Source: Bacillota bacterium
GTDB taxonomy: Bacteria; Bacillota; Sulfobacillia; Symbiobacteriales; Symbiobacteriaceae
Reading direction: 5' to 3'
Length of the DNA stretch: 39,365 nucleotides
NCBI GenBank assembly: GCA_023623185.1
Contig: JAMNXV010000046.1
Coordinates: 1-39,365 of the forward strand
Shown here: positions 1 through 8,098 of the stretch, one piece after another
Layout: each line of letters opens with the position of its first letter
How positions within the stretch are numbered: the stretch's first letter is position 1
Made by a program: the position numbers and the translations under genes
The notes under the pieces: model-generated
The model's input: the letters and a program-made list of their open reading frames with translations, nothing else
What the model was told of the DNA's origin: nothing
The model's database searches: none

Positions 1-473
1 ATGACCGCCTGGCCCTTGCCGTCGTAGCCCATGGTGGCGGTCTTCAGCACGGCCGGCAGGCCCACGGCCTCCAGCGCGGCCGGGAACTCCTCCGCCGCCC
101 CTACCGGCCGCCAGGGCGCGACCGGGATGCCCAGCCGCTCCAGGGCCTGCTTCTCGTAGATGCGGTTCTGGCAGGCGCGCAGGATCTCGACCCGGGGGTG
201 GACCGGTCGGCTGGCAGCCAATCGCTCCAGCACCCGCGCGTCGATGTTCTCGAACTCGTAGGTGATGACCCTGGCCACGTCCGCCAGCGGCGCCAGGGCC
301 TCGGGGTCGTTCAGCGCCCCGACGACCACGTGGTCGGCCACCGGGGCCGCGGGGCAGTCGGGGTCCGGATCGGCCACGGCCACCCGGTAGCCCATCGCCC
401 GCGCGGCCAGGGCGGACATGCGGGCCAGCTGCCCGCCGCCGACGATGCCGATCACCTCGCCGGGCAGGATCAT
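1..473 (-). CDS. purK: N5-carboxyaminoimidazole ribonucleotide synthetase (PurK), C-terminus cut off by window edge
   Basis: PurK makes N5-CAIR from AIR, ATP and bicarbonate in de novo purine synthesis. About 157 N-terminal residues are visible. The product begins with ATG at 473 and shows the Rossmann-like motif [11 protein letters not shown] near residue 8, the TYEFENID segment, and a stretch ending [12 protein letters not shown] that is typical of the ATP-grasp entry. The ATG overlaps the purE stop as ATGA (470-473), the usual translationally coupled purE-purK arrangement. The rest of the ATP-grasp domain lies beyond position 1. The family assignment is secure; the intactness of the remainder cannot be judged. 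Confidence 0.93.
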   Translation of the reverse strand, partial: MILPGEVIGIVGGGQLARMSALAARAMGYRVAVADPDPDCPAAPVADHVVVGALNDPEALAPLADVARVITYEFENIDARVLERLAASRPVHPRVEILRACQNRIYEKQALERLGIPVAPWRPVGAAEEFPAALEAVGLPAVLKTATMGYDGKGQAV

Positions 474-967
474 GGCTGGCTCTCCTCCACCATCTGCCGC
501 ATGTAGGACCGGTACTCCTCCAGCGTGGCCTGCAGCTCGGGCGACTGCAGGGCGAGGATCTGCGCCGCCAGGAGGCCGGCGTTTCTGGCGCCCGCCTTGC
601 CGATGGCCATCGTGGCCACCGGCACGCCCCCGGGCATCTGCACGATGGAGAGCAGCGAGTCGAGGCCATTCAGGGTGGAGCTCTTCACGGGCACGCCGAT
701 CACCGGCAGGATCGTCTTGGAAGCGGTCATGCCGGGCAGGTGCGCGGCGCCACCGGCGCCGGCGATGATCACCTTCAGGCCCCGCGCCGCCGCGGACTCC
801 GCGTAGGCGAACATGGCGTCCGGCGTGCGGTGCGCCGAGACGACCTTCATCTCGTAGGGAACGCCCAGTTCATCGAGTACGGCTGCGGCCTCCTGCATGG
901 TCTCCAGGTCCGAGCGGCTGCCCATGATGATGCCCACAAGCGGGCCCGCCTTTTTCGTCTGCGTCAT
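470..967 (-). CDS. purE: N5-carboxyaminoimidazole ribonucleotide mutase (PurE)
   Basis: PurE converts N5-CAIR to CAIR, the step after PurK. The 165-residue product has the class I PurE signature: [13 protein letters not shown] near the N-terminus, VVSAHRTPD, and [13 protein letters not shown] for substrate binding. Length matches the family (about 160-170). An upstream in-frame start at 1006 exists, but the ATG at 967 puts an AGGGGG site about 11 nt upstream and fits homologue length. Its stop overlaps the purK start by 4 nt. It lies downstream of tRNA-Val on the same strand, with a strong hairpin between them (1010-1035). Confidence 0.95.
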   Translation of the reverse strand: MTQTKKAGPLVGIIMGSRSDLETMQEAAAVLDELGVPYEMKVVSAHRTPDAMFAYAESAAARGLKVIIAGAGGAAHLPGMTASKTILPVIGVPVKSSTLNGLDSLLSIVQMPGGVPVATMAIGKAGARNAGLLAAQILALQSPELQATLEEYRSYMRQMVEESQP

Positions 968-1009
968 CCGGTGCTGACCCCCTGTCTGCAGTCCTTGCGC
1001 GTACAACGA

Positions 1010-1035
1010 GACAGCGGCCCGTCTGGGCCGCTGTC
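1010..1035 (-). terminator. Hairpin between tRNA-Val and purE
   Basis: A perfect 11-bp stem (1010-1020 with 1025-1035) has a 4-nt loop. On the minus strand it follows the 3' end of tRNA-Val and precedes the purE ribosome site, so it is placed to end or attenuate tRNA transcription. The following bases are T-rich only in part (TCGTTGT), so termination may be incomplete. Confidence 0.5.
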
Positions 1036-1042
1036 AGCCATC

Positions 1043-1117
1043 TGGTGGGCGGTACTGGGATCGAACCAGTGACCCCTTGCGTGTGAAGCAAGTGCTCTCC
1101 CGCTGAGCTAACCGCCC
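1043..1117 (-). tRNA. tRNA-Val, anticodon CAC, CCA encoded
   Basis: The minus strand folds into a full cloverleaf. The 7-bp acceptor stem GGGCGGT/ACCGCCC is followed by discriminator A and an encoded CCA (1043-1045). The D arm contains AGCTCAGCGGGAGAGC. The anticodon stem CTTGC/GCAAG encloses the loop TTCACAC, giving anticodon CAC, which reads the valine codon GUG. The T arm contains GGTTCGATCC. No intron or variable-arm extension is seen. Confidence 0.97.
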
Positions 1118-1128
1118 AGTGCGTGCCC

Positions 1129-1157
1129 ATTATAACGCAAGCTCGTCCCGAGCGCAA
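1129..1157 (-). promoter_or_regulatory. Candidate sigma-A promoter for tRNA-Val
   Basis: On the minus strand a perfect TATAAT (1129-1134) lies 11 nt upstream of the tRNA. TTGCGC (1152-1157) sits 17 nt further upstream. The -10 matches consensus fully; the -35 matches only at TTG. Confidence 0.55.
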
Positions 1158-1262
1158 GGCCGCGCGACAGGATATGCAGGGTTTGTGACCCCTGTAGCAG
1201 AATAGTTGACGATCGAGATCTAGCGCCCTTCGGGGCGCGCCTTCGGGAGACCACGAACTGCC

Positions 1263-3896
1263 ATGCAGATCATCGTTCCGCATACCAACACCGACCTCGA
1301 CGCCATCGGCGCCGCCATCGGGGCCCAGGTGCTGTACCCCAAGGCCCAGATCGTGCTGCCCGGCACGGCCAACCCGATGGCCGCCGAGTTCATCTCGCTG
1401 CACCGGTACAACCTGCGGGTCTACCGGGTGAAGGAGGTCGACCTGACGCAGGTGCAGCGCGCGATCGTGGTGGATACCGCCGACGCCGCCCGGCTCGGCC
1501 CGCTGCGGACCCTCCTGCCCTCGGTCGAGCTGCACCTGTACGACCACCACCCGCCCGAGGCCGACGACCTGCAGGGGCGGCTGGAGGTGCGTGCGCCGGT
1601 GGGGGCGACCTGCACCCTGATCGCCGAGCAGATCGAGGAGGCCGGGGCGCCGCTGACCCCCTTCCAGGCCACCGCCCTGCTGGTGGGCATCTACGCCGAC
1701 ACCGGGTCGCTGAGCCTGCTGGGCACCACCGACCGCGATGCCCGTGCGGCGGGCTTCCTGCTCTCCCGGGGCGCGAGCCTGCAGGCCGCCGCCCGCTTCA
1801 TGGAGGTCTCGCTCTCGCCGGTGCAGCAGACCCTGCTGCAGCAGCTGCAGAACCGGGGCCGCTGGGTGAATGTGCGGGGGGCGCGCATCCGCCTGCTGGC
1901 GGCGGAGGTGCCCGAGTACGTGGGAGGCCTCAACCTGGTGGTGCACCGGCTCATGGAGCTGGAGCCGGTGCCGGCGCTCTTCGCCGCGGTGCGCATGCAG
2001 GACCGGGTGCACCTGGTTGGCCGCTCGTCGGTGCCCTGGGTGGATGCGGCGCGTGTGCTGAGCCAGTTCGGCGGGGGCGGCCACGCCGCGGCGGCCTCGG
2101 CGGTGGTGAAGGGGCTGCCGGTGGCGGAGGTGGCCGCGCAGCTGGAGGAGGCGCTGCCAGCCGGCGTCGAGCGGCCGCTGATGGCGCGGGATGTGATGTC
2201 GGCCCCCGTGAAGACCATCCTGGCCGGCAAGCCGATCCGCGATGCCGAGCGGCTCATGCTGCGCCACGGGCACACGGGGCTGCCGGTGGTGGACGACCGG
2301 GGGCAGGTGGTGGGGGTCGTGTCGCTGCGCGATGTGGAGAAGGCCCGCCGCCACGGGCTGGAGCATGCGCCGGTCAAGTCCGTGATGAAGGCGCGCGTGA
2401 TCGCCGTCCACCCCGAGACGCCCATCGATGAGGTGCAGGAGCTGATGATCGAGCGGGACATCGGCCGGGTGCCGGTGGTGGCCGACGGCAACCTGGTGGG
2501 CATCATCACCCGGTCGGACATCCTGGGCCTCATCTACGGCGCCCCGGCGCCGCGCTGGCACCGCAGGCTGTACGCGGCGCCCGATGCGCCGAAGGACCTG
2601 CGGGACCCGGCCGTACAGCTGGCCCTGGAGGCGGTGGAGTCCGCACCCGCGGGGATCCGCGCGCTGCTGCGCACCGCGGGCCGGGTGGCCGAGCAGGAAG
2701 GGGTGGCGGTCTACGCCGTGGGCGGCTTCGTGCGGGACCTGCTGCTGGGCAGGCCGAACCTGGACTTCGACATCGTGGTGGAGGGCGACGGCATCGCCTT
2801 TGCCCACAGCCTGGCCCGGGAGCTGGGCGGGCGCGTGAAGGAGGTGCCCCGCTTCGGCACCGCCCACATCTACCTGGAGCCCGACGAGCCCGACCTGCCC
2901 TCCCGCATCGACGTGGCCACCGCCCGGCGGGAGTTCTACGAGCACGCGGCGGCCCTGCCCCGGGTGGAGCACGCCGACCTGCACGAGGATCTGTACCGCC
3001 GGGACTTCTCGATCAACGCCCTGGCGATCCGCCTGGGCTCGGCCGGCCCCTCGGGGCTGATCGACTTCTTCGGCGGACTGAAGGACCTGGCGGCGGGGCA
3101 GGTGCGCATCCTGCACACGCTCAGCTTCGTGGAGGACCCGACCCGGCTGCTGCGGGCGGTGCGGTTCGCCCACCGGTACGGCTTCCGGCTGGAGCCCGAG
3201 ACCGAGGTCTGCGCGCGCCGCGCCATCGCGGAGGGCTTCCTTGGCCGGGTGAGCCGGGAGCGGCTGCGCAACGAGCTGCTGCTGATGCTGCAGGAGCCCG
3301 GCTGCGGCGGCGCCCTGCAGATGCTGGCCGACCTGGGCGGGCTGGACGCGATCCTGCCGGGGGTGGACCTGACGCCAGAGCTGCTCTCCCTGCTGGATGC
3401 GGCCGATTCGCTCCCGGAGGAGGAGCCGGACATCGCCGCGCAGAGCAAGCTCTGGCTGGCGAAGCTGCTGGTGCTCATACACCGGCTGCCGCTGAACCGG
3501 GGCGCCGCCCTGGTGAAACGGCTGCGCCTCAGGCGGGCGGAGTCCCAGTGCTGCCTGCAGGTGCTCGCGGGGTGGCGCATCGCCCACGACCTGGTGACGG
3601 CCCCCAGGCCCGACCCGGCGGCCATCGTCGCCCGGCTGCGCGACTGGCCGCCCGAGGGGCTGCTGCTGCTGCACCTGCTGGGCGGCGGCGACCGGGTGTC
3701 GGCCTTCTGGCATGAGTGGCGGCACATCCGGCTCGCCATCACCGGCGCCGACGTGCAGGCCCTGGGGGTCGCCCCGGGCCCGCGAGTCGGCCGGATCCTG
3801 GAGCGGGTGCTCGCGGCCCGGCTCTCGGGGCAGGCTCTTGACAGGGCGGCGCAGCTAGATCTGGCCCGCCGCCACGCAGCGCAACAGGAGGAGTGA
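1263..3896 (+). CDS. cca: DHH-CBS-poly(A) polymerase fusion; tRNA nucleotidyltransferase (CCA- or A-adding type)
   Basis: The product is an 877-residue three-part protein. Residues 1-300 are a DHH-type phosphoesterase with NTDLDAIGA at 9-17, DTAD at 71-74, YDHH at 93-96 and the DHHA1 loop GGGGH at 270-274. Residues about 307-430 are two CBS domains. Residues about 475-877 are a class II nucleotidyltransferase with VGGFVRD at 486-492, the metal-binding DFD at 501-503 and RRDFSINAL at 579-587, followed by the helical tRNA-binding part. The nucleotidyltransferase should add the 3'-terminal nucleotides of tRNA. The CBS pair may sense adenine nucleotides, and the DHH domain could act as a nuclease or phosphatase; both are inference. 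All key residues look intact. Whether it adds CCA, CC or only A cannot be read here. A stable UUCG-loop hairpin (1223-1238) lies just upstream. The stop overlaps the possible GTG start of the next gene. Confidence 0.9.
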   Translation: MQIIVPHTNTDLDAIGAAIGAQVLYPKAQIVLPGTANPMAAEFISLHRYNLRVYRVKEVDLTQVQRAIVVDTADAARLGPLRTLLPSVELHLYDHHPPEADDLQGRLEVRAPVGATCTLIAEQIEEAGAPLTPFQATALLVGIYADTGSLSLLGTTDRDARAAGFLLSRGASLQAAARFMEVSLSPVQQTLLQQLQNRGRWVNVRGARIRLLAAEVPEYVGGLNLVVHRLMELEPVPALFAAVRMQDRVHLVGRSSVPWVDAARVLSQFGGGGHAAAASAVVKGLPVAEVAAQLEEALPAGVERPLMARDVMSAPVKTILAGKPIRDAERLMLRHGHTGLPVVDDRGQVVGVVSLRDVEKARRHGLEHAPVKSVMKARVIAVHPETPIDEVQELMIERDIGRVPVVADGNLVGIITRSDILGLIYGAPAPRWHRRLYAAPDAPKDLRDPAVQLALEAVESAPAGIRALLRTAGRVAEQEGVAVYAVGGFVRDLLLGRPNLDFDIVVEGDGIAFAHSLARELGGRVKEVPRFGTAHIYLEPDEPDLPSRIDVATARREFYEHAAALPRVEHADLHEDLYRRDFSINALAIRLGSAGPSGLIDFFGGLKDLAAGQVRILHTLSFVEDPTRLLRAVRFAHRYGFRLEPETEVCARRAIAEGFLGRVSRERLRNELLLMLQEPGCGGALQMLADLGGLDAILPGVDLTPELLSLLDAADSLPEEEPDIAAQSKLWLAKLLVLIHRLPLNRGAALVKRLRLRRAESQCCLQVLAGWRIAHDLVTAPRPDPAAIVARLRDWPPEGLLLLHLLGGGDRVSAFWHEWRHIRLAITGADVQALGVAPGPRVGRILERVLAARLSGQALDRAAQLDLARRHAAQQEE

Positions 3897-3901
3897 ATCC
3901 C

Positions 3902-4534
3902 TTGGCACTGCCCAGCTTGCAGCAGATTGTGATGTTCATCCCCGGTGTCGTGATGGGTTTCGCGTTCCACGAGTTCGGCCACGCGCTGGTCGCCACCTGG
4001 TTCGGCGACGACACGCCGCGCCTGCAGGGCCGTCTCACACTGAATCCGCTGGCCCACCTGGATCCTGTCGGCACCCTGCTGCTCCTGCTGGGCGGCTTTG
4101 GCTGGGCCAGGCCGGTGATGGTGAACACCGCCCGGCTGCGCCCGCGGGTGCTGGGAGACATCGCGGTCTCCCTGGCCGGCGTGGCCATGAACTTCCTCCT
4201 GGCGCTCGTGTTCGTCGTGCTCTTCGCCCTGGCGGAGACCGGGCGGCTGGGCTGGCATCACCCGGTGCTGAGCCAGACCCTCTACGCCGTGGTGACCATC
4301 AACGTCTTCCTGGTGGGCTTCAACCTGCTGCCCATCCCGCCGCTGGACGGCTTCCGGGTGCTGGTGTACGCCTTTCCGGCCGGGTCGCATGAGCTCGTCC
4401 ACACCCTCTACCGGTTCGGCCCCATGATCCTCATCTTCCTGTTCGTGACGGGTCTCGTCGACCTGTCGCCGATCTACAACGCCATCTTCGGCGCGGTCAT
4501 CTGGGTGGCCTCGCCGGTGCTGCAGCTGCTGTGA
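3902..4534 (+). CDS. Site-2 protease family membrane metalloprotease (peptidase M50)
   Basis: This is a 210-residue integral membrane zinc protease of the short S2P type, which cleaves substrates within the membrane; the substrate is unknown. The zinc motif HEFGH is at residues 23-27 in the first helix. The second conserved block, NLLPIPPLDG, carries the third ligand Asp in the C-terminal half. At least four hydrophobic segments are present. I chose TTG at 3902 because AGGAGG at 3886-3891 is then 10 nt away. The GTG at 3893, overlapping the previous stop, would have no room for that site. It follows the nucleotidyltransferase gene and precedes scpA, a common neighbourhood for this protease in Bacillota. 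Confidence 0.9.
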   Translation: MALPSLQQIVMFIPGVVMGFAFHEFGHALVATWFGDDTPRLQGRLTLNPLAHLDPVGTLLLLLGGFGWARPVMVNTARLRPRVLGDIAVSLAGVAMNFLLALVFVVLFALAETGRLGWHHPVLSQTLYAVVTINVFLVGFNLLPIPPLDGFRVLVYAFPAGSHELVHTLYRFGPMILIFLFVTGLVDLSPIYNAIFGAVIWVASPVLQLL

Positions 4535-4536
4535 CA

Positions 4537-4566
4537 TTGCCAGGGATGCTAAAATGCATGTAATAT
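4537..4566 (+). promoter_or_regulatory. Candidate promoter for scpAB
   Basis: The short AT-rich gap before scpA holds TTGCCA at 4537-4542 (5 of 6 to consensus). It also holds TAAAAT at 4550-4555 preceded by TGC (extended -10 form), and a second possible -10, TAATAT, 18 nt after TTGCCA. Which pair is used is uncertain. Confidence 0.35.
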
Positions 4567-4619
4567 AAAGAGGTTGTACGAAACCGGGCCCGCGGCGCCG
4601 GGAGAGAGGGGGAACGGGT

Positions 4620-5399
4620 GTGGATCGATCCACAGGGTCAGAGCCTTACGTGGTTCACCTGGCCAACTTCGAGGGCCCCCTCGACCTGCTCCTGCACCTG
4701 ATCCGCCGGGAAGAGATGAACATCTACGACATCCCCATCGCCCGGATCACGGAGCAGTACCTGGCCGCGATTCAGGACCTGGCAGACCTGGATCTTGACC
4801 GGGCCAGCGAGTTCCTGGTGATGGCCGCGACGCTCCTGCGCATCAAGTCGCGCATGCTGCTGCCCAGGCCGCCCCGCCCGGAGGTGGACGAGGAGGGGCC
4901 GGAGGCGGAGGAGGAGGATCCGCGCGAGGCCCTGGTGCGGCAGCTGGTGGCCTACAGCCGCTTCAAGGAGGCCGCCGAGATGCTGCGCGAGCGGGAGCGG
5001 GAGATGTTCCGGGTCTACACGCGCGGCCTCTTCGTGGAGGAGCCCGGGGGTCCGCCCCCGCTGGAGGGGATCGACCTCGCCGACCTGGTCAGGGCCTTCC
5101 AGGAGGTCCTGAAGGAAGAGTGGAACTGGCGCGAGGTGCCCCGGGCGGAGATCCCGCTGCGTGAGAAGATCAGGGAGATCCGCTTTCGCGTGGCCCGCTC
5201 ACCCGGAGGGGTCCGTTTCCACGACCTCTTCTCCGGCGGCTGCAGCCGCCTGGAGGTGGTCGTTACGTTTCTGGCGCTGCTGGAACTCATGCGCCAGCGG
5301 CACGTCAGGGTGGTGCAGAGGGAGCTCTTCGGGGAGATCCTGGTTCTGCAGGCGGACCCGCCGCACCATGAGGCCGAGGGAGGCCACGAGGACGGATGA
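4620..5399 (+). CDS. scpA: Segregation and condensation protein A (ScpA kleisin)
   Basis: This 259-residue protein is the kleisin subunit of the SMC-ScpA-ScpB condensin that compacts and segregates the chromosome. The N-terminal segment NFEGPLDLLLHLIRREEMNI is diagnostic and forms the SMC neck-binding helices. An acidic linker (residues about 85-105) follows. The C-terminal winged helix, including FLALLELMRQR, binds the SMC head. The GTG start at 4620 is preceded by a purine-rich GGGAGAGAGGGGG site. It overlaps scpB by ATGA (5396-5399), so the two are coupled. Confidence 0.95.
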   Translation: MDRSTGSEPYVVHLANFEGPLDLLLHLIRREEMNIYDIPIARITEQYLAAIQDLADLDLDRASEFLVMAATLLRIKSRMLLPRPPRPEVDEEGPEAEEEDPREALVRQLVAYSRFKEAAEMLREREREMFRVYTRGLFVEEPGGPPPLEGIDLADLVRAFQEVLKEEWNWREVPRAEIPLREKIREIRFRVARSPGGVRFHDLFSGGCSRLEVVVTFLALLELMRQRHVRVVQRELFGEILVLQADPPHHEAEGGHEDG

Positions 5400-6055
5400 T
5401 CTGGAACCATGGCAAGATGATCCTGGAGGCGCTGCTCCTGGCTTCGCCGGAGCCGCTGACGATCAAACGCATCGCCGAGGTGATCGGCCTCGACGAGAAG
5501 GACGCCGCCCTGCTCATGGCCGACCTGCAGAAGGACTACGAGGCGCCTCACCGCGGGCTGGCCATCCGGGAACTGGCCGGGGGCTACGTGCTGACCACCC
5601 GGCCCGAGGCCGCCGAGTACGTGGAGCGGCTGCTCCAGCCACGGTCGCGGGGGCTCTCCCACGCCGCCCTGGAGACCCTGGCCATCATCGCGTACCGGCA
5701 GCCCATCACCAAGGCCGAGATCGAGAGCGTGCGCGGCGTGAAGGTGGACAGCGCCCTGGAGACGCTGCTGGAGCGGCGGCTGATCGCCGACCAGGGGCGC
5801 AAGGACGCTCCGGGCCGGCCGATTCTCTACGGCACCACCCCCGAGTTTCTGAGGTACTTCGGGTTGAAGGAGCTGAGCGACCTGCCGCCGGTGGAGATCG
5901 ACACCTCGGAGGCCGGGCTGATCGTGCCCACCGGGGCTGCCGCCGAGGAGGGCGAGCGGGACGTGCAGGCGTCGCTCTTTGCGGAAGAGGGGCAGCCGGC
6001 CCCGGAGGAGGCGGCGGGCGAAGGCGGGGAGCCCCCGCAGCAGGAGGAGGGGTAA
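5396..6055 (+). CDS. scpB: Segregation and condensation protein B (ScpB)
   Basis: ScpB dimers bind the ScpA linker and regulate the SMC complex. The 219-residue product has two winged-helix domains with the conserved block HAALETLAIIAYRQPITKAE at about residues 88-107. A second family motif, near residues 143-160, is GRPILYGTTPEFLRYFGL. The last 50 residues are an acidic, Glu- and Gly-rich tail, a common variable extension. The start ATG at 5396 overlaps the scpA stop. Confidence 0.95.
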   Translation: MIWNHGKMILEALLLASPEPLTIKRIAEVIGLDEKDAALLMADLQKDYEAPHRGLAIRELAGGYVLTTRPEAAEYVERLLQPRSRGLSHAALETLAIIAYRQPITKAEIESVRGVKVDSALETLLERRLIADQGRKDAPGRPILYGTTPEFLRYFGLKELSDLPPVEIDTSEAGLIVPTGAAAEEGERDVQASLFAEEGQPAPEEAAGEGGEPPQQEEG

Positions 6056-6058
6056 CGG

Positions 6059-6778
6059 TTGGGTTTCACGGGGCACGCCTTCGTGGACTGGGATGACACG
6101 ATCGCGGAGAATATCCGTTACTTCCGGGAGGTCGAGGCCGAGACCAGCCGCCTCATCGCCCGCCGGACCGGCTTCGACGCCGGCGAGGTGCAGCGGCGCG
6201 GAGCCGAACTGGACGTGGTCGTGGCCCGGCAGATGGGCCTGGTGAAGGAGTCGCTGGCTGCGGCGTGGCTGGCCTGCTACCAGGAGTTCGCCGGGCGTGC
6301 GGGGCTGCAGGCCGACCCGGAGGTGGAGGCCGAGCTCAGGCGGCTGTGCGCCATACCTTACGAGACCCGGCAGGAGCTCCTGCCCGGCGCGGCGGAGACG
6401 CTGCGCTGGCTGCACGAGGCGGGGTTCGAGGTGACGATCTGGACCGCGGGCGAAGAGCCCATCCAGCGGCGGAAGATCCGGGAGTCCGGCCTCGGCCGCT
6501 GGATCCACCGGGAGGCCGTGGTGCTGGAGAAGACGCCCGAGCGGCTGAGGGCCTTCATGGGCGACCGGGATCCGGGCCGTTGCTTCGTGGTGGGCAACTC
6601 CCGCCACTCCGACATCCGCCCCGCCCTGGCGGTCGGCATTGCGGCCTACCACGTGGACGTGGAGACCTGGGCCTACGACCACCTGGACGTGGACGAGGAC
6701 GATCCCAATTACCACCGGCTGTCGCATATTGGCGAGCTGCCGCGCCTCCTGGCGCAGCGGTTCCGGTTGGCGGTGTGA
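6059..6778 (+). CDS. HAD-superfamily hydrolase
   Basis: This is a 239-residue haloacid dehalogenase-type phosphohydrolase. Motif I, DWDDT, is at residues 10-14 (nucleophile D10, acid/base D12). Motif II is the Thr in TIWTAGE, motif III is Lys in the EKTPER region, and motif IV is VVGNSRHSDI. The stretch between motifs I and II is a helical cap of about 100 residues. The substrate is not identifiable. The TTG start at 6059 has AGGAGG about 10 nt upstream, inside the scpB tail, and begins 3 nt after the scpB stop, so it is probably the third gene of that operon. The Asp-rich stretch DVDEDDPNYH near the C-terminus is specific to this protein. Confidence 0.85.
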   Translation: MGFTGHAFVDWDDTIAENIRYFREVEAETSRLIARRTGFDAGEVQRRGAELDVVVARQMGLVKESLAAAWLACYQEFAGRAGLQADPEVEAELRRLCAIPYETRQELLPGAAETLRWLHEAGFEVTIWTAGEEPIQRRKIRESGLGRWIHREAVVLEKTPERLRAFMGDRDPGRCFVVGNSRHSDIRPALAVGIAAYHVDVETWAYDHLDVDEDDPNYHRLSHIGELPRLLAQRFRLAV

Positions 6779-6781
6779 CGG

Positions 6782-6812
6782 GCGGCTGATCCCAGAGCAT
6801 GGGGTCAGCCGC
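6782..6812 (+). terminator. Hairpin after the scpAB-HAD operon
   Basis: A 12-bp stem (6782-6793 with 6801-6812, one G-T pair) has a 7-nt loop and lies 3 nt after the HAD stop codon. No U-run follows, only scattered T, so it is a likely but not classical terminator. Confidence 0.5.
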
Positions 6813-6928
6813 TTCCTGGTTTCCGAGAGGCGGCGCGGCCGCTCCGAAGGCCCCGGCGGTATGGCCCCTGACTGGATTGGCAAGACTCACCTTGTCGAGG
6901 CGGGCAAGTTTGCCGGGGGTGGGTAAAG

Positions 6929-7621
6929 ATGGGCTGGCTGATGGCCGCGGGCTTCCTGGCGGCGTCGCTCCTTCTGCTGGGGCTCGTGCCGGTTCAGCTG
7001 CACCTGCGCCTCGCCCAGCTCAACCTGAAGGCGAAGGTGTTGGTGGAACTGCGGGTGGGCTGGCTGCGCCTCACCCGGGAGATCGCCCTCGGGGAGCGGG
7101 CGCGCCGCCAGGTGAGGCGAGCCCGGCGCCGCCTGGACCTGGGCAAGCAGGATGTTCGCGAACTGCTGGCCGCGTCGGCCCCCGGGCTGCGGTACCTGGC
7201 CCGGGCCACCCGCTGTCCCCGCTTCCGCCTGCGCATGGAGGTGGGCGGCCTCGACGCGTGCGACTCTGCTGTGCTGACCGGGCTCGGCTGGAGCGCAATT
7301 TACGCGCTGCTGGCGCAGCTGGGCCGGTGGGTTGCGCTGGACCGGGACGGCGTCGCAGTGGCGGTTGTGCCCAACTTCCAGCGGCCGCTCCTGCGCACGG
7401 ACCTCGACTGCATACTGCGTGTGCGGCTGGGAAAGGCTACTCTGGCAGCCGGCATGGTGCTGCGGGAGACCATGCGGCGCAGGGCGGCGAAGGCCCGGAT
7501 TCAGCAGCGTCAGCGGAGGAAAGGGGACAGAACCGGTGGCCGATCACCCGATTCAAGGCCTCATGAAGACGGCCATGGAAAGCCTGAAGAGTATGGTGGA
7601 CGTGAACACGGTCATCGGTGA
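6929..7621 (+). CDS. DUF2953 (YtfI-like) membrane-anchored protein
   Basis: This is a 230-residue protein of the DUF2953 family. It starts with one hydrophobic segment (about residues 3-21), then a basic amphipathic domain. It contains the typical segment LTGLGWSAIYALLAQLG in the middle. The family has no known biochemical activity, but in Bacillus the homologue ytfI lies directly before ytfJ/gerW, as here. The C-terminal 29 codons (86 bp) overlap the start of gerW in another reading frame, an unusually long overlap. The overlapped tail is basic and polar and may be dispensable. GGGGGTGGG precedes the ATG at 6929. Confidence 0.82.
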   Translation: MGWLMAAGFLAASLLLLGLVPVQLHLRLAQLNLKAKVLVELRVGWLRLTREIALGERARRQVRRARRRLDLGKQDVRELLAASAPGLRYLARATRCPRFRLRMEVGGLDACDSAVLTGLGWSAIYALLAQLGRWVALDRDGVAVAVVPNFQRPLLRTDLDCILRVRLGKATLAAGMVLRETMRRRAAKARIQQRQRRKGDRTGGRSPDSRPHEDGHGKPEEYGGREHGHR

Positions 7622-7988
7622 CCCGGTGGAGACGCAGGACGGCACCGTGATCGTGCCCGTGTCGCGCGTGGCCTTCGGCTTTGCGGCGGGCGGTTCGGAA
7701 TTTGCCCCTGCTCACGAGCAGGAGCCCGGGCACGACCACCCCTTCGGCGGCGGCAGCGGGGCCGGGGTGTCGGTCTCCCCGGTGGGCTTCCTGGTGGTGG
7801 CGAAGGACCAGGTGCGCATGCTGCCGGTGGACGGGGGGCAGCCGGTCCACCGCATCATCGACCTGGCCCCGCAGCTCATCGACAAGCTGAAGGCGGCCCT
7901 GGAGAGGCGCGGCAGGGACGAGCCGTGGGAGCCCGGGGTCGAGGGCACCACCGGGGCCGACGGCACACCCAATACAACCCTCACCTAG
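7536..7988 (+). CDS. gerW: Spore germination/sporulation protein GerW (YtfJ family)
   Basis: This 150-residue product belongs to the GerW/YtfJ family, needed in Bacillus for germination with several germinants and made in the forespore. The N-terminus MADHPIQGLM matches the family start closely, which fixes the GTG at 7536 although it lies 86 bp inside the upstream gene. Other family motifs are VDVNTVIGDPV and GFGFAAGGSE, then a glycine-rich segment and VGFLVV near the middle. An AGGGG site at 7522-7526 is 9 nt upstream. A strong hairpin follows at 7995-8024. Confidence 0.93.
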   Translation: MADHPIQGLMKTAMESLKSMVDVNTVIGDPVETQDGTVIVPVSRVAFGFAAGGSEFAPAHEQEPGHDHPFGGGSGAGVSVSPVGFLVVAKDQVRMLPVDGGQPVHRIIDLAPQLIDKLKAALERRGRDEPWEPGVEGTTGADGTPNTTLT

Positions 7989-7994
7989 TGGCCT

Positions 7995-8024
7995 GGGGGC
8001 CGGGCGGTATTGCGCCCGGCCCCC
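7995..8024 (+). terminator. Hairpin terminator after gerW
   Basis: A perfect 12-bp GC stem (7995-8006 with 8013-8024) has a 6-nt loop and lies 7 nt after the gerW stop. The tail TCGCAT lacks a U-run, so efficiency is uncertain. Confidence 0.6.
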
Positions 8025-8098
8025 TCGCATAGCATGGCGGAATAGCCGGCGTGCGGTCGGCTTACGCTACCAAACGGGGGGTGGACGCCCTGCGTGCC

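Noticed and set aside
1223-1238. UUCG-loop hairpin before the nucleotidyltransferase gene
   Set aside because: A 6-bp stem with a very stable loop is real, but so short a hairpin in GC-rich DNA is weak evidence for regulation. It is only mentioned in the gene entry.
870-3725. Long open frame (over 900 codons) antisense to the nucleotidyltransferase fusion, and similar ones at 7985-10621, 19278-22142 and 26809-30138
   Set aside because: They lie opposite well-identified genes, are rich in His, Arg, Gln and Pro, and show no family motifs. High GC makes stop codons rare in the antisense frames.
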